Of a stretch of DNA of 64,000 bases, positions 63,164 through 64,000 are shown piece after piece; the stretch's first letter is position 1; each line of letters starts with the position of its first letter. The notes under the pieces are model-generated. The model was not told where the DNA came from, searched no databases, and worked only from the letters and a program-made list of their open reading frames with translations. The stretch comes from JADGGV01 sp035715725 (GTDB lineage Bacteria > Gemmatimonadota > Gemmatimonadetes > Longimicrobiales > RSA9): the NCBI GenBank assembly GCA_035715725.1, contig DASTKT010000173.1:1-64000 (forward strand), written 5' to 3'. A program made the position numbers and the translations under genes.

Positions 63164-64000
63164 CCGAGAACGTCGTGATCGTCGGGCCGGGGCGCATGGG
63201 CCTGGCCCTCGGCATGGCGCTCCGGCAGGAGGGCGTGGTCGACCACCTGACCTATTACGGCCGCGCGCTCGAGCCGCCGCCGCACCCGCTCTTCGACGCC
63301 GGCGAGCAGGAAGGCGCCGGCTATCGCATCGGGCCGCACCCCGTCCCCGCCGGCACCACGGCGCTGATCCTGGCCGTCCCCGACTCCGCGCTGGGCGACG
63401 TCGCCTACGACCTCTCGCTCGCCGGGCCCGCGCCTCCCGGCTGCGCCGCGCTCCACCTCTCCGGCGCGCTCTCGACCGACGCCCTCGGCCCGCTCCACGC
63501 CGCCGGCTACAGCGTCGGCTCCCTGCACCCGCTCCAGGCCGTGGCCGACCCCTGGTCCGCCGGCGACCGCCTCGTCGGCAGCGCCTTCGCCGTGGCGGGC
63601 GAGCCCGCCGCCGTGGCCACGGCGCGCCGTCTCGTCGACGGCCTCGGCGGTCGCGCGCTCCTCATCCCGCCCACGCTCCGGCCGCTCTACCATGCGGCCG
63701 CGGTCTTCGCGTCGAACTACCTCGTCGCGCTCATCGCCATCGCGGTACGCCTCCTCCAGCAGGCGTCCGTCCCCGAGGAGGACGCGCTCCCGGCGATCCT
63801 CCCGCTCGTGCGCGGCACCCTCGACAACCTCGAGAAGCTCGGCGTCCCCGCGGCCCTGACCGGCCCGATCCCCCGCGGCGATGCCGACACCGTTCGCCTG
63901 CACCTCGCCCGTTTGTCCGCGGAGGACCGCGAGTTATATTCCGCGCTCGGCCGCGAGCTCCTCCGCCTGGCGCACGCCGCCGGGCTCGACGAGCGCCGGG
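63160..64000 (+). CDS. DUF2520 Rossmann-like oxidoreductase (partial)
   Basis: The first 280 residues are present. The start is GTG at 63160, overlapping the hflX stop (GTGA). The N-terminal NAD(P) fold is VVIVGPGRMGLALGMALRQE, followed by ALILAVPDSALGDVA, LHLSGALSTDAL, GSLHPLQAVADP and the helical C-terminal domain FASNYLVALIAIAVRLLQ, matching the Rossmann-like plus DUF2520 arrangement. The substrate is not known. Cut by the window edge. Confidence 0.88.
   Translation, partial: MTENVVIVGPGRMGLALGMALRQEGVVDHLTYYGRALEPPPHPLFDAGEQEGAGYRIGPHPVPAGTTALILAVPDSALGDVAYDLSLAGPAPPGCAALHLSGALSTDALGPLHAAGYSVGSLHPLQAVADPWSAGDRLVGSAFAVAGEPAAVATARRLVDGLGGRALLIPPTLRPLYHAAAVFASNYLVALIAIAVRLLQQASVPEEDALPAILPLVRGTLDNLEKLGVPAALTGPIPRGDADTVRLHLARLSAEDRELYSALGRELLRLAHAAGLDERR

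Overview
The window is very GC-rich chromosomal DNA, densely packed with genes on both strands. I see no tRNA, rRNA, CRISPR array, insertion sequence, phage gene or plasmid gene. The content points to a free-living, aerobic, diderm bacterium: outer-membrane beta-barrels, an O-antigen ligase-like protein, phosphoheptose isomerase, ETF:quinone oxidoreductase, Mn-type superoxide dismutase and acetyl-CoA synthetase. The mix of very high GC, many lipoproteins and BON-domain proteins, and small uncharacterised proteins resembles Gemmatimonadota; that placement is inference, because no rRNA is present.

Layout. 1-9800: the end of an outer-membrane protein, then mostly minus-strand genes for an O-antigen ligase-like protein, ETF-QO and a coupled fdhD-mobA-moeA molybdenum-cofactor operon, then a YIP1 membrane protein, two convergent BON proteins and a beta-barrel. 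9900-17400: an SH3 protein behind a clear sigma70-type promoter, a lipoprotein metalloprotease (M30-like), nicotinate phosphoribosyltransferase, two transporters, an OmpA-like protein and a stand-alone Lrp/AsnC ligand domain. 17600-19700: three tiny proteins that look like one undescribed paralogous family, around a mechanosensitive-channel-like gene, plus a zinc-ribbon protein. 19950-23100: two peptidoglycan hydrolases (NlpC/P60 and a LysM-tailed PBP4) whose stop codons lie three bases apart. 23200-27400: acpS, an ANTAR response regulator with its HisKA_2 kinase, a PerR/Fur regulator divergent from a degenerate receiver, and a DksA-type zinc-finger protein.

27700-33800 holds acs followed by a MoxR-DUF58-transglutaminase operon. 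33900-41700 holds a hexapeptide acyltransferase, a trans-sulfuration PLP enzyme, an alpha/beta hydrolase, glmM and glmS (UDP-GlcNAc precursor supply), a methyltransferase and a CBS protein. 41850-47130 is one tight operon (dtd, maf, mtnA, glpK, a LOG-like protein, a YfiM-like lipoprotein and a zinc-ribbon membrane protein) closed by a perfect hairpin. 47190-50430 holds sodA, threonine aldolase and recA. 51750-60470 is a long operon: alaS, a small Ala-rich protein, gmhA, an SDR, nadE, a CCA/poly(A) nucleotidyltransferase, a ZIP transporter and rarA. The window ends with two lipoproteins, hflX and a DUF2520-type oxidoreductase cut by the edge.

Most notable: two conserved genes (the CCA/poly(A) polymerase and hflX) have no ATG, GTG or TTG upstream of their conserved N-termini and appear to start at ATT and ATC. 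Other points are the three-member small-protein family; FdhD with no cysteine at all; ETF-QO with one cluster cysteine replaced by Thr; and an eight-base tandem repeat with an inverted arm at two distant intergenic sites.
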